Part shown: positions 1-8,877 of the stretch, one piece after another
Position numbering within the stretch: position 1 is the stretch's first letter
Layout: the number at the start of each line of letters is the position of its first letter
Assembly (NCBI RefSeq): GCF_000731315.1
Contig: NZ_HG938354.1
Span: forward strand, 124,001-188,000
Length of the DNA stretch: 64,000 nucleotides
Direction: 5' to 3'
From: Neorhizobium galegae bv. orientalis str. HAMBI 540
GTDB lineage: Bacteria > Pseudomonadota > Alphaproteobacteria > Rhizobiales > Rhizobiaceae
Position numbers and translations under genes: made by a program
The notes under the pieces: model-generated
The model's input: only the letters and a program-made list of their open reading frames with translations
Database searches by the model: none
Told to the model about the DNA's origin: nothing

Positions 1-27
1 GTGCTTGCGACCGAAAGCAGCCCGTTG

Positions 28-681
28 TCAGACGGCTGATGCTGCTTTGAACACCGCCAGCTGGGCCTCGAAAGCCCGTTTGTAGGCGGGCCGTGCTTCG
101 GCGCGGGCGATATAGGCGGTGAGGTTTGGGTAGTCGTCCAGCATATCCGACGATGCTTTCAACCTCAGCAGCACCGTCACTATCAGGAGGTCGCCGGCGC
201 TGAACGCACCATCGAGCCAGTCGGCGTCGCCAAGGTGGCGGGAAAGGTCGGCCAGCCGGTTCCGGATGGTGCCGTCGAGGGCGCGCAAACGCTGCTCGTA
301 CCAGGGCTCGTCACGCTCGAGGATCCGGACGAGGCTGCGGTCAAAGATCGGTGGCTCCACCGTGTTGAGCGCGGCAAACATCCATGCGATCGCCCGCGCC
401 CGGGCATTCGCATCGTCCGGCAGCAGGCCCCCATGCCGCTCGGCGATATGGAACGCGATCGCCCCGGATTCGAACAGGACGAGATCGCCGTCTTCATAGG
501 TCGGAATCTGCCCGAAAGGCTGAAGCGCCAGATGCGCGGGTTCCTTCATTGCCTTGAACGACAGAAGACGAACGTCGTAAGGCTGGCCCGCTTCTTCGAG
601 CGCCCAGCGAACGCGCATGTCGCGCGCCAGCCCTTTGCCGCGATCGGGCGACTGTTCAAAGGCGGTAATGGTAATCGTCAT
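28..681 (-). CDS. Glutathione S-transferase family protein
   Basis: 217 residues, the usual size for a cytosolic GST. The N-terminal thioredoxin-like half runs to about residue 82 and carries the cis-proline segment GQIPTYEDGD and the glutathione-binding Glu-Ser pair in LFESGAIAFHIAE (about 70-71). The rest is the all-helical C-terminal domain. The family conjugates or reduces electrophiles with glutathione; the substrate cannot be told. It is transcribed away from the GreA/B-like gene at 903 and stands alone. The subclass is not assigned. Confidence 0.9.
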   Translation of the reverse strand: MTITITAFEQSPDRGKGLARDMRVRWALEEAGQPYDVRLLSFKAMKEPAHLALQPFGQIPTYEDGDLVLFESGAIAFHIAERHGGLLPDDANARARAIAWMFAALNTVEPPIFDRSLVRILERDEPWYEQRLRALDGTIRNRLADLSRHLGDADWLDGAFSAGDLLIVTVLLRLKASSDMLDDYPNLTAYIARAEARPAYKRAFEAQLAVFKAASAV

Positions 682-902
682 CGGTGCTCTCCGTAGCTTG
701 TTTGTCTTGAAGACGGTCGGCTAAACGGGATTCCGACACCCTTTGCCCAAGATAATCCTTGCAGTCGGTCCAAATACAGATCCGCAGAACATGGATCGAG
801 TTTGGCGGTTCGTCCATTGTCGTCGTATGCATGGTTCTGACAAAGAGGTGGGCGACCGCTCATCGATCGCAGGAGGCCCTGCAAACAGACGGAGTTTTAA
901 GA

Positions 903-1385
903 TTGAGCGTTGCCTTCACCAAGGAAGAGAGTTCCGAAACCGCTTCGGAAACCCTGCTGCCGGATCGTCCGATTTCGCCGCATCCGAACCTTGTGACGGA
1001 AGCGGGGCTGAAGGCGCTGGAACTGCAGCTCGCGCAGGCACGCGAGGCCTATGGCGCGGCGAGCGCGATCGAGGACATCAATGAACGGCGGCGTCAGCAG
1101 GCAAATCCGTTGCGCGACGCGCGCTATTTTGCAGCAAGGGTGTACACGGCCCAGCTCGTCCCGGATCCGACTTCAATCGACAATGTCGCCTTTGGCAGCA
1201 CCGTGACCTTCAGCCGCGACGATGGGCGCGTCCAGACCTACCGGATCGTCGGAGAGGATGAAGCGGACCCCAAGGCCGGATCGATTTCCTTCGTTTCACC
1301 GGTCGCAAGGCTGCTGATGGGCAAGGCTGTCGGAGATGTCGTCGAGGCCGGCGGTCAGGAGTTGGAGATCCTTGCAATCTCCTGA
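903..1385 (+). CDS. GreA/GreB-family elongation factor-like protein
   Basis: 160 residues from a TTG start at 903, chosen because GGAG lies 8 bases upstream and the conserved part begins soon after; an ATG at 759 would add 48 unrelated residues. The C-terminal half (about 90-158) has the FKBP-like GreA/B C-terminal fold signature: GSTVTF, a turn, and SPVARLLMGKAVGDVV. The N-terminal part (LTEAGLKALELQLAQARE-like helix) resembles a shortened coiled coil. True Gre factors rescue backtracked RNA polymerase; short rhizobial homologues are little studied, so function is inferred from the family. Confidence 0.8.
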   Translation: MSVAFTKEESSETASETLLPDRPISPHPNLVTEAGLKALELQLAQAREAYGAASAIEDINERRRQQANPLRDARYFAARVYTAQLVPDPTSIDNVAFGSTVTFSRDDGRVQTYRIVGEDEADPKAGSISFVSPVARLLMGKAVGDVVEAGGQELEILAIS

Positions 1386-1510
1386 AATGCTCATATAGCC
1401 GCTGTATACGTGTTCAAACGGGCGAATGACGGGTTGAGCAGGCGTTCGGCAATGGCTATCAGGTGCTGACCGCAAACGAACCTTCCGCGAACCACAAGGC
1501 GCATCCCGGC

Positions 1511-2443
1511 ATGACCCCAGATTTCCTCGTCACCCATTCGGGTGGCTTCCATGCCGACGAACTGCTGTCGAGCGTCGTCCTGAGCCGGCTTTTCCCAAAG
1601 GCTCGGATCGTTCGCAGCCGGGCGCCGGAATGGATCACGCCTGGTGCCGACCGCATCATCTATGACGTCGGCGGCGCCTATGACGCTGCGGCGCAGGTCT
1701 TCGATCATCACCAGCGCGGTGCGCCGTTGCGCGGGGACGGCCAGCCCTACAGCTCGTTCGGACTGGTCTGGAAACATTACGGCCGCGATTACCTCGCCGC
1801 CCTCAGCCTTCCGCAGGCCCATATCGAGGCTCTGCACGCCTCTTTCGATGCGAACTTCGTGTTGCCGATCGATCTGATGGACAATGGTGCGCTCAGCCCC
1901 TCCATTGCGGGGCCGCTGGCCGGGCTCACTCTGCCATCTCTCCTGGAAACCCTGAAACCCGTGTTCGACGAAAAAGACCCGGAAGCGGAAAACGGCAGTT
2001 TCCATGCGGCACTTGCCATTGCCCGCAGTTTCGTCGAGGCAAGGATTGCCCAGAGCGCTGCCAAACTGCGGGCCGAGGCGCTCGTGCATCAGGCCATCGT
2101 GGATACGGGCGAGGGGCGCATTCTCGAATTGCCGACGGGAATGCCGTTCCGCCCGGCGATCATCAAGGCGGGCGCAAATCATTTGTTGTTCGTCGTTCAC
2201 CCGCGCGACAAGGATTGGTGCCTCACGACCATCCGCCGTGCGGATGAAGGTTTCGAGGTGCGCGCCGATCTGCCGGCAGCCTGGGCCGGCCTGACCGATC
2301 GCGATCTCGAGGCAGCCTGCGGCGTCGAGGGCGCGAGCTTTTGCCATAATGGCCGGTTTATTGCGGCTGCCAGGACCCGCGAGGCGGCGCTCGCCATGGC
2401 CGAGTTGGCGGTCCGGGAAGCCGTTTCCAACGGGGCCAGCTAA
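1511..2443 (+). CDS. MYG1 family protein (UPF0160), DHH-like metal-dependent hydrolase
   Basis: 310 residues from ATG 1511; a GTG at 1463 would add 16 residues. The protein opens with the family hallmark THSGGFHADE and later has VFDHHQR, the metal-ligand DHH motif. Length matches bacterial MYG1 proteins. Eukaryotic MYG1 is a 3'-5' RNA exonuclease; the bacterial role is undefined. The gene is monocistronic and is followed by a hairpin at 2471-2500. The start is the least certain point because neither candidate has a strong ribosome binding site. Confidence 0.85.
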   Translation: MTPDFLVTHSGGFHADELLSSVVLSRLFPKARIVRSRAPEWITPGADRIIYDVGGAYDAAAQVFDHHQRGAPLRGDGQPYSSFGLVWKHYGRDYLAALSLPQAHIEALHASFDANFVLPIDLMDNGALSPSIAGPLAGLTLPSLLETLKPVFDEKDPEAENGSFHAALAIARSFVEARIAQSAAKLRAEALVHQAIVDTGEGRILELPTGMPFRPAIIKAGANHLLFVVHPRDKDWCLTTIRRADEGFEVRADLPAAWAGLTDRDLEAACGVEGASFCHNGRFIAAARTREAALAMAELAVREAVSNGAS

Positions 2444-2470
2444 GGGCGACAAGGGACGGGCGGCAGCCGA

Positions 2471-2500
2471 GGAAGCTCCCTCGAGGGAGGGCGGGCTTCC
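2471..2500. repeat. Composite hairpin after the MYG1 gene
   Basis: A perfect 14-base palindrome CTCCCTCGAGGGAG (2476-2489) sits within outer arms GGAAGC (2471-2476) and GCTTCC (2495-2500). There is no T tract, so it is only terminator-like. It lies 27 bases after the MYG1 stop and about 40 before the LysR start. Confidence 0.4.
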
Positions 2501-2538
2501 GCTTCCGGCATCAGCCAGATGTGCTAGAACAGTCCATC

Positions 2539-3762
2539 ATGAGTTCCTCGCGGCCCGCTTCGTCATCGACGATCCTGCATCACAGCCTCAGGCATCTGAG
2601 GGCGTTCCTCGCGGTCGTCGATACCGGCTCGGTGACAAAGGCGGCGGAGCTCTGCTTCGTCTCCCAGCCGGCGGTCACCCAGGCGTTGTCGAAGATCGAA
2701 AAAACCGCCGGCCTGCCGCTGTTTTCCCGCACGCCGCAGCGGATCTTTGCCAATGGCGCTGGTGAAATCCTGGCGCTGCGCATCAAGCGCGCCTTCGCAT
2801 ACCTCGATCCCGCGCTGTCGGAACTGTCGCCGAGACTGCGGGTGACGGCGACGACCGCGCAGCTGAAATCGCTGATCGCGGTCCGCGAAACCGAGAATTT
2901 TACGCTTGCGGCGGCCCGCCTTGGCCTCAGCCAGCCGGCGGTCTATCGCGCAGTCAGCCAGCTCGAAGAGGAGGCGGCGCGTTCGCTGTTCGAACGGACG
3001 TCCTACGGCATCGTCGCGACGCGCGCGGCTCATGCTCTTGCCCAGGCGGCAAGGCTTGCCTTCATCGAGCTGGAACAGGCGGATGCGGATCTTGCTGAAC
3101 TGACGGCGGCCGAGATCGGCCAGATCGTCATCGGCGCCACCCCGCTTGCCAAATCCTATGTGCTGCCGAAGGCGATCGCCGGTTTCCGCAAGATCCGCCC
3201 GAACTTGCCGATCCAGATCCAGGAGGGGCCTTACCCAGACCTGCTGGGTGCGCTTCGCCGCGGCGAGGTGGATTTCATGCTCGGCGCGCTTCGGGTGCCG
3301 GCGCCGATCGGCGATGTGGAGCAGAAGGTGCTGTTTCACGACACGGTGGTCATGGTTTCGGGCCAGGCGCATCCGCTGGCCGGCCGGGAGGAACTGACCG
3401 TCGAGGAGCTTGCGGCCTTCCCCTGGGTCGTCAACCAAAGCGGCACACCGATGCGCCGGTATTTCGACAGCGTTTTTACCGGTTCTCCAAGCGGGCCGCC
3501 GAAGAGCATCGTCGAAACCGGTTCGCTGATCCTGATGCGCGAGCTTCTGGATTCCAGCGACCATCTCGGCTGCACCTCCCGTCTTCAGGCGGAAGCGGAG
3601 ATCGCCCGCGGGCTGATGCGGGCGTTGCCGTTCGATCTCAGCCACACGTCGCGACCAATCGGGGTGACGACGAGAAGGGACTGGCTGCCGACGGCAGCGC
3701 AGCAGGCGTTTCTGGAACTTCTGCCGACCTGGTCCGAGCGCCCGGCCGATCGATCGCTATAA
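2539..3762 (+). CDS. LysR-type regulator with two N-terminal helix-turn-helix domains
   Basis: 407 residues, about 100 more than a normal LysR protein. Two LysR-type winged helices follow each other. In the first (about 18-80), GSVTKAAELCFVSQPAVTQ is followed by LPLFSRTPQ; in the second (about 108-170), ENFTLAAARLGLSQPAVYR is followed by RSLFERTSYG. A periplasmic-binding-like effector domain starts at about 195 (GQIVIGATPLAKSYVLPKA) and runs to the end. The two helices differ in sequence, so this is a diverged tandem domain and not an assembly repeat. A GTG at 2521 is an alternative start. The gene lies directly before and in line with the branched-chain-type importer operon, its probable target by position. 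Confidence 0.88.
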   Translation: MSSSRPASSSTILHHSLRHLRAFLAVVDTGSVTKAAELCFVSQPAVTQALSKIEKTAGLPLFSRTPQRIFANGAGEILALRIKRAFAYLDPALSELSPRLRVTATTAQLKSLIAVRETENFTLAAARLGLSQPAVYRAVSQLEEEAARSLFERTSYGIVATRAAHALAQAARLAFIELEQADADLAELTAAEIGQIVIGATPLAKSYVLPKAIAGFRKIRPNLPIQIQEGPYPDLLGALRRGEVDFMLGALRVPAPIGDVEQKVLFHDTVVMVSGQAHPLAGREELTVEELAAFPWVVNQSGTPMRRYFDSVFTGSPSGPPKSIVETGSLILMRELLDSSDHLGCTSRLQAEAEIARGLMRALPFDLSHTSRPIGVTTRRDWLPTAAQQAFLELLPTWSERPADRSL

Positions 3763-3938
3763 CCAGAACTTATAAGTCCGGCAGATGAACTGATTAAGCC
3801 TGAAGACGCAGACGGGCTAATGTGCAAATGCGCCAGATGGGTGGAGAGATTGGCGTTTGGGGCGGGCATCGCGATGTTCCGCCCTCTGGAGGTTAACGAA
3901 AAGTTGAAAACCGCGGGACGCCAAAGCATCCTGACCCG

Positions 3939-3968
3939 TTGACTGACATATCGACCGCCTACGATATA
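3939..3968 (+). promoter_or_regulatory. Probable housekeeping promoter of the 4061-8773 importer operon
   Basis: TTGACT at 3939-3944 is followed after 18 bases by GATATA (3963-3968), a good rhizobial -35/-10 pair. The predicted transcript carries about 85 bases of leader, including a 7-bp GC hairpin at 3989-4004 (CCGGGCT/AGCCCGG). The rest of 3763-4060 shows no gene. Confidence 0.5.
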
Positions 3969-4060
3969 GGCTACCGGTTATGACAGGCCCGGGCTGAAGC
4001 CCGGATGCTGTCCGGCAAGACGTCTATAAGAAAATTTAGCGCTCTGAGGAGGAGGGAAGC

Positions 4061-5239
4061 ATGCTCAATAGAAGAACGCTCATCGCAGCGGCAGGCGTGG
4101 CGCTCAGCTGCCTGGCTGCCATTCCGGCCGCCGCCCAGGAAACCATCAAGATCGGCCTCATCCTGCCGATGACCGGTCCGTTCGCATCGACCGGCCGCCA
4201 GGTTTCGGCCGGCGCCAAGACCTTCATGGCGATGAAGGGCGACACCGTCGCCGGCAAGAAGATCGAACTCGTCATCCGCGACGACGCCGGCACGGCCGAC
4301 CAGACCCGCCGCATCGCCCAGGAACTGGTCGTCAACGACAGCGCCAAGGTTCTGGCCGGTTTCGGCCTGACGCCGCTTGCCATGGCGGTTGCGCCGGTCG
4401 CCACCCAGGCGAAGATCCCGTCGGTGGTCATGGCAGCCGGCACGGCTTCGATCACCAAGGCGTCGGAATACATCACCCGCACCTCCGGCACCCTGCCGCA
4501 ATATTCGCTGCCGGTCGGCACCTGGGCTGCCGCCAACAAGATCAAGAAGGTGGTGACGCTTGTTTCCGACTACGGCCCGGGCATCGACGCCGAAAAATGG
4601 TTCACCAAGGAATTCAAGGCCAAGGGTGGTGAGATCGTCGAGGCCGTGCGCGTGCCGCTCGCCAATCCCGATTTCGCACCCTTCCTGCAGCGCGTCCGTG
4701 ACGCCAAGCCCGATGCGGTCTTCGTGTTCCTGCCGTCGGGTGCCGGTTCGCTGTTCATGAAGCAGTTTGCCGACCGCGGCCTCGCCGATGCCGGCATCAA
4801 GCTGATCGCGACAGGCGACGTGACCGACGACGATATCCTCAACTCGATGGGCAAGCCGGCAATCGGCACCATTACCGGCCATTTCTATGCGACCGCGCAT
4901 GACAGCCCGGAAAACAAGGCCTATGTCGCTGCCTTCAAGAAGGCCAATGCCGACATGCGCCCGAACTTCATGTCTGTCGGCGGTTTCGACGGCATGGCGC
5001 TGATTTACGCAGCGCTCGAAAAGACCAAGGGCGATGTCACCGGCCCAGCCTTCATGGCAGCCGTCAAGGGCCTTTCCTGGACGAGCCCGCGTGGTCCCGT
5101 CTCGATCGACCCAGAAACGCGCGACATCATCCAGAACATCTACATTCGCGAGGTCAAGGACGTGAACGGCGAGCTGCAGAACGTCGAGTTCCAGACGTTC
5201 AAGGATCTCAAGGATCCGGAAAAGGCCGACGCGAAGTAA
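4061..5239 (+). CDS. ABC importer periplasmic binding protein, branched-chain amino acid type (LivK-like)
   Basis: 392 residues with a clear signal peptide (MLNRRTLIAAAG, cleavage near PAAAQ at about 26). The mature part begins TIKIGLILPMTGPFASTGRQ, typical of the type I binding fold of the Leu/Ile/Val and amide family. A strong ribosome site, GAGGAGGGA, precedes the ATG. It is first in a five-gene operon containing both permeases and both ATPases. Families of this type bind amino acids, amides, urea or aromatic acids; the ligand cannot be read here. Regulation by the upstream dual-HTH LysR is inferred from position. Confidence 0.92.
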   Translation: MLNRRTLIAAAGVALSCLAAIPAAAQETIKIGLILPMTGPFASTGRQVSAGAKTFMAMKGDTVAGKKIELVIRDDAGTADQTRRIAQELVVNDSAKVLAGFGLTPLAMAVAPVATQAKIPSVVMAAGTASITKASEYITRTSGTLPQYSLPVGTWAAANKIKKVVTLVSDYGPGIDAEKWFTKEFKAKGGEIVEAVRVPLANPDFAPFLQRVRDAKPDAVFVFLPSGAGSLFMKQFADRGLADAGIKLIATGDVTDDDILNSMGKPAIGTITGHFYATAHDSPENKAYVAAFKKANADMRPNFMSVGGFDGMALIYAALEKTKGDVTGPAFMAAVKGLSWTSPRGPVSIDPETRDIIQNIYIREVKDVNGELQNVEFQTFKDLKDPEKADAK

Positions 5240-5416
5240 GGGCGCTTTGCAAACGGACGGCGGTAGACAGCTTCCGCCGCTTCCGGTGCAAAAAATCCTG
5301 GCATCCTTGTTCTTGACCGCAGTCTCCTGAGTGGGAATGTTAGGATCTGTTGATCAGTAAACGGGCGCGCGGCCGCGGGCGGAAAAACCCGGCGGTCGCT
5401 CTCAAAGAAGAGCCAA

Positions 5417-6274
5417 ATGCTTACAATCCTGTTCGACGGCATCGCCTATGGGATGCTGCTTTTCATTCTGGCCTGCGGGCTGACGGTGACGCTCGGTCTG
5501 ATGAACTTCATCAACCTGGCGCATGGCGCGTTTGCCATGGCCGGCGGCTACGTGACCGTGGTGATGATGAACCGCTACGGCATCTCCTTCTATTGGTGTC
5601 TGCCGGCGGCTTTCATCGTTTCGGCGCTGATCGGCCTCGTGCTGGAACGGACGCTCTACCAGTGGCTCTACCAGGCAAGCCATCTGGACCAGGTGCTCTT
5701 CTCGATCGGCATCGTCTTCATGGCGATCGCCGCGACCGACTACTTCATGGGCGGCCAGCAGCAGCTGATCAACCTGCCGCCGGAGCTCTCCGGCCGCATG
5801 GATGTGTTCGGCGTCGGCGTCGGTCGTTACCGGCTCTTCACCATTATCGTCTGCGCGGCACTAGCGCTTGCGCTGCAGCTCATCCTCTCGAAGACCCGCT
5901 TCGGCAGCCGGCTGCGCGCAGCCGTCGATGACCGGCGCGTCGCCATGGGCCTCGGCATCAACGTGCCGCTCGTCTTTGCGTTGACCTTCGCCTTCGGTTC
6001 GGGCCTTGCCGGTCTCGGTGGGGCGATGGGCGCGGAAATCCTCGGGCTCGATCCGAACTTCCCGCTGAAATTCATGATCTACTTCCTCATTGTCGTCTCG
6101 GTCGGCGGCACGTCCACCGTCTCCGGTCCGTTCCTCGCCGCCCTGCTGCTCGGCATTGCCGACGTGGCCGGCAAATATTACGTGCCGGCGATCGGTCCCT
6201 TCGTCATCTACGCGCTGATGATCGTCATGCTGATCGTGCGGCCGAACGGCCTGTTCTCAAGGGGTGGCCGATGA
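5417..6274 (+). CDS. ABC importer permease, LivH-like
   Basis: 285 residues, strongly hydrophobic with about eight membrane segments. The N-terminal LTVTLGLMNFINLAHGAF is the LivH hallmark, and the cytoplasmic loop RLRAAVDDRRVAMGLGIN is the ATPase contact region. It overlaps the next permease by four bases (ATGA), so translation is probably coupled. A gap of 177 bases separates it from the binding protein, with no gene or clear terminator. It forms half of the membrane channel. Confidence 0.92.
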   Translation: MLTILFDGIAYGMLLFILACGLTVTLGLMNFINLAHGAFAMAGGYVTVVMMNRYGISFYWCLPAAFIVSALIGLVLERTLYQWLYQASHLDQVLFSIGIVFMAIAATDYFMGGQQQLINLPPELSGRMDVFGVGVGRYRLFTIIVCAALALALQLILSKTRFGSRLRAAVDDRRVAMGLGINVPLVFALTFAFGSGLAGLGGAMGAEILGLDPNFPLKFMIYFLIVVSVGGTSTVSGPFLAALLLGIADVAGKYYVPAIGPFVIYALMIVMLIVRPNGLFSRGGR

Positions 6275-7308
6275 GCGTTCTTCCGCAGGAAACCACCGTG
6301 TCCGCAAATTCCTCCACCGCTGCAGCGGAAACCCGTGCTGCCAAGCTGATGAAGCGCCGGAGCCGCATCCGCTTCTACGAGATCATCGTCTGGATCGCCG
6401 CGATCGCCGCTTATTTCCTGCTGCCGTCGAAGATGCTGATCCTCACCGAGATCGCCATCCTGGCGCTGTTTGCGGTGTCGCTCGACCTGGTGCTCGGGTT
6501 TGCCGGCATCGTCTCGCTCGGCCATACCGCCTTCTTCGGCCTCGGCGCCTATGTGGCGGGCCTGATGGCGCAGCATTATTTCGCCGAACCGGTGACCGGG
6601 TTGATCGTCGCGGGCGTTGCCTCCGGCGTGCTCGGCCTGCTCACCAGCTTCCTGATCCTGCGCGGCTCCGACCTCACCCGCCTGATGACCACGCTCGGCA
6701 TCGGCCTGATGATGGCGGAAGTCGCCAACCAGATGGCCTGGCTGACGGGCGGCGCCGACGGCCTTTCCGGTTTCTCGCCCGGTCCGATCCTCGGCATGTT
6801 CGAGTTCGATCTGTTCGGCAAGGTCGGTTATCTCTATTGTGTCGGCGTGCTCTTCATCGGCACGATGATCATGCGCCGCATTGCCTTTTCGCCGTTCGGC
6901 CTGTCGCTGAAGGCGATCAAGGGTAACTCGATGCGCTCCGCGATGGTCGCCGTGCCGGCGCGCAAGCGCATTGTCACCGCCTATACGGTCGCGGCCGTGT
7001 TTGCCGGCATGGCGGGGGCGCTGCTCACCCAGACGACCGCTTTCGTCTCGCCTGACGTGCTTGCCTTCCATCGCTCGGCCGACGTCCTGCTGGTGCTCGT
7101 CATCGGCGGTACCGGCTATCTCTATGGCGGTATCTTCGGGGCGATCCTGTTCACCCTGGTCAAGGACTGGCTGTCGGTGATCACCCCGCAATACTGGATG
7201 TTCTATATCGGCATGCTGCTCGTCATCCTGGTGCTGGTCGGCCGTGACCGGCTGTCGCGCTGGGTCGAATACCTGCCCGAGCGCCTCTCGAAAAAGGAGG
7301 ACCGCTGA
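6271..7308 (+). CDS. ABC importer permease, LivM-like
   Basis: 345 residues. After a polar N-terminal 40 residues come about nine membrane helices, including the LivM signature DLVLGFAGIVSLGHTAFFGL (about 72-91) and the coupling loop SPFGLSLKAIKGNSMRS. It starts inside the stop of the LivH-like gene, and its own stop overlaps the next start (TGATG). It pairs with LivH to form the transport pore. Confidence 0.92.
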   Translation: MSVLPQETTVSANSSTAAAETRAAKLMKRRSRIRFYEIIVWIAAIAAYFLLPSKMLILTEIAILALFAVSLDLVLGFAGIVSLGHTAFFGLGAYVAGLMAQHYFAEPVTGLIVAGVASGVLGLLTSFLILRGSDLTRLMTTLGIGLMMAEVANQMAWLTGGADGLSGFSPGPILGMFEFDLFGKVGYLYCVGVLFIGTMIMRRIAFSPFGLSLKAIKGNSMRSAMVAVPARKRIVTAYTVAAVFAGMAGALLTQTTAFVSPDVLAFHRSADVLLVLVIGGTGYLYGGIFGAILFTLVKDWLSVITPQYWMFYIGMLLVILVLVGRDRLSRWVEYLPERLSKKEDR

Positions 7309-8057
7309 TGAGCGAGATCGTTCTCGAAACCAGGCACCTGGTGCGCCGCTTCGGCGCCTTCCTTGCCACCAATGACGTCAGCCTGAAGGTGGAGCGCGGC
7401 GCCCGCCATGCGCTGATCGGCCCGAACGGCGCCGGCAAGACGACGCTGATCAACCTCCTGACCGGCGTGCTGCCGCCCTCGGAAGGCCAGGTCTTCCTCG
7501 AAGGCGAGGACATCACCTCGATGGCCTCGTTCCGGCGGGTCAAGCGCGGGCTTACCCGCACCTTCCAGATCAACCAGCTGTTCAACGAGTTCACGCCGCT
7601 CGAAACCGTGGCGCTGGCAATCGCCGAGCGCGAGGGCGTCGGCCACAATCTGTGGCGGTCGATTGCCGGTTGCGGCAAGGTCGTCGACGAGGCGGCAGCC
7701 CTTTTGGCGCGCTTCGGGCTTGCCTCGGTGATGGGCGAGCGCACCGTGATCCTGCCCTATGGCAAGCAACGCCTGCTCGAGATCGCGCTGGCTTTTGCGT
7801 CGAAGCCCCGTGTCCTGCTGCTCGATGAACCGGCGGCCGGCGTGCCCGAAGACGAACGGCACGAAGTGCTGCAGATCGTCTCCGATCTTCCCGCCGACGT
7901 GACGGTGCTGCTGATCGAGCACGACATGGATCTGGTGTTCTCGTTCGCCAACCGGATTTCGGTTCTGGTGGCGGGCGCCGTCTTCGTCGAAGGAACGGTT
8001 GCGGAAATCTCCACCGATCCGCGCGTCAAAGCGGTCTATCTCGGAGAAAATGCATGA
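7308..8057 (+). CDS. ABC importer ATPase, LivG-like
   Basis: 249 residues. Walker A is GPNGAGKTT (about 41-49), Walker B is VLLLDEP and the H-loop is IEHDMDLVF. The signature region reads ILPYGKQRLLE in place of the usual LSxGxxR, a variation common in LivG proteins. It overlaps the stop of the permease gene (TGATG) and ends in ATGA overlap with the LivF-like gene. Confidence 0.92.
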   Translation: MSEIVLETRHLVRRFGAFLATNDVSLKVERGARHALIGPNGAGKTTLINLLTGVLPPSEGQVFLEGEDITSMASFRRVKRGLTRTFQINQLFNEFTPLETVALAIAEREGVGHNLWRSIAGCGKVVDEAAALLARFGLASVMGERTVILPYGKQRLLEIALAFASKPRVLLLDEPAAGVPEDERHEVLQIVSDLPADVTVLLIEHDMDLVFSFANRISVLVAGAVFVEGTVAEISTDPRVKAVYLGENA

Positions 8058-8773
8058 GTGCCCCGGTTCTGGTCACCGAAAAGCTGGTCGCGGGTTATGG
8101 CGAGGCGAGCGTGCTTGCCGGCATCAGCCTGACGATCCGGGAAGGCCGCACCCTGGCGCTGCTCGGCCGCAACGGCACGGGCAAGACGACTTTCGTCAAT
8201 ACGCTCGCCGGCGTCACCACCCATCATTCGGGGTCGATCCACCTGATGGGGCGCGACGTCACCAAACTGCGCGCCGACCGACGTGCGGCGGCGGGAATCG
8301 GCTGGGTGCCGCAGGAGCGCAACATCTTCAAGTCGCTGACCGTCGAGGAAAACATGACGGCGATCGCGCGCCCCGGCGTCTGGACGCTGGAGCGGGTCTA
8401 TACGATGTTCCCGCGTCTCAAGGAGCGCCGCAAGAACCTCGGCAACCAGCTCTCCGGCGGCGAGCAGCAGATGCTGGCGGTCGGGCGGGCGCTGATGGTC
8501 AATCCGAAACTGCTTCTCCTCGATGAGCCGACCGAGGGCCTGGCGCCGATCATAGTCGACGAACTGCTCGCGGCGATCCAGCGGATCACGCAAGGCGAGG
8601 GCATGTCGGCTATCATCATCGAGCAGAAGGCCCGTAAGGTGCTGCCGCTCTCCGACGATGCCGTCATCCTCGATCGTGGCGCGATCGTCTACCAGGGCAC
8701 CAGCGCCGACCTGCTCGCCAATGACGAGATTCTCGGTCGGCATCTGACCGTGGAAAAGGGTGTCCGGCACTAG
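8054..8773 (+). CDS. ABC importer ATPase, LivF-like
   Basis: 239 residues. Walker A GRNGTGKTT, signature LSGGEQQ, Walker B LLLLDEPTEGLAP and H-loop IIEQKARK, the Gln variant of the switch normal in LivF. It is last in the operon. Downstream, a 14-bp hairpin at 8812-8847 separates it from the convergent iron-transport operon. Confidence 0.92.
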   Translation: MSAPVLVTEKLVAGYGEASVLAGISLTIREGRTLALLGRNGTGKTTFVNTLAGVTTHHSGSIHLMGRDVTKLRADRRAAAGIGWVPQERNIFKSLTVEENMTAIARPGVWTLERVYTMFPRLKERRKNLGNQLSGGEQQMLAVGRALMVNPKLLLLDEPTEGLAPIIVDELLAAIQRITQGEGMSAIIIEQKARKVLPLSDDAVILDRGAIVYQGTSADLLANDEILGRHLTVEKGVRH

Positions 8774-8811
8774 TTCGGGAAGCGCTAGCGGCTTTTTATC
8801 GCCGACGTGCT

Positions 8812-8847
8812 GTGCGGTTTGGGCGCCTGATCGCGCTCAAGCCGCAC
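8812..8847. terminator. Hairpin between convergent operons
   Basis: GTGCGGTTTGGGCG (8812-8825) pairs with CGCTCAAGCCGCAC (8834-8847): 14 pairs with two G-U wobbles when read on the plus strand and an 8-base loop. No T tract follows, so it may act as a bidirectional barrier more than a classical terminator. Confidence 0.45.
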
Positions 8848-8877
8848 GCAGCGCCAGGCAGCACATTCAGCGGCTGC

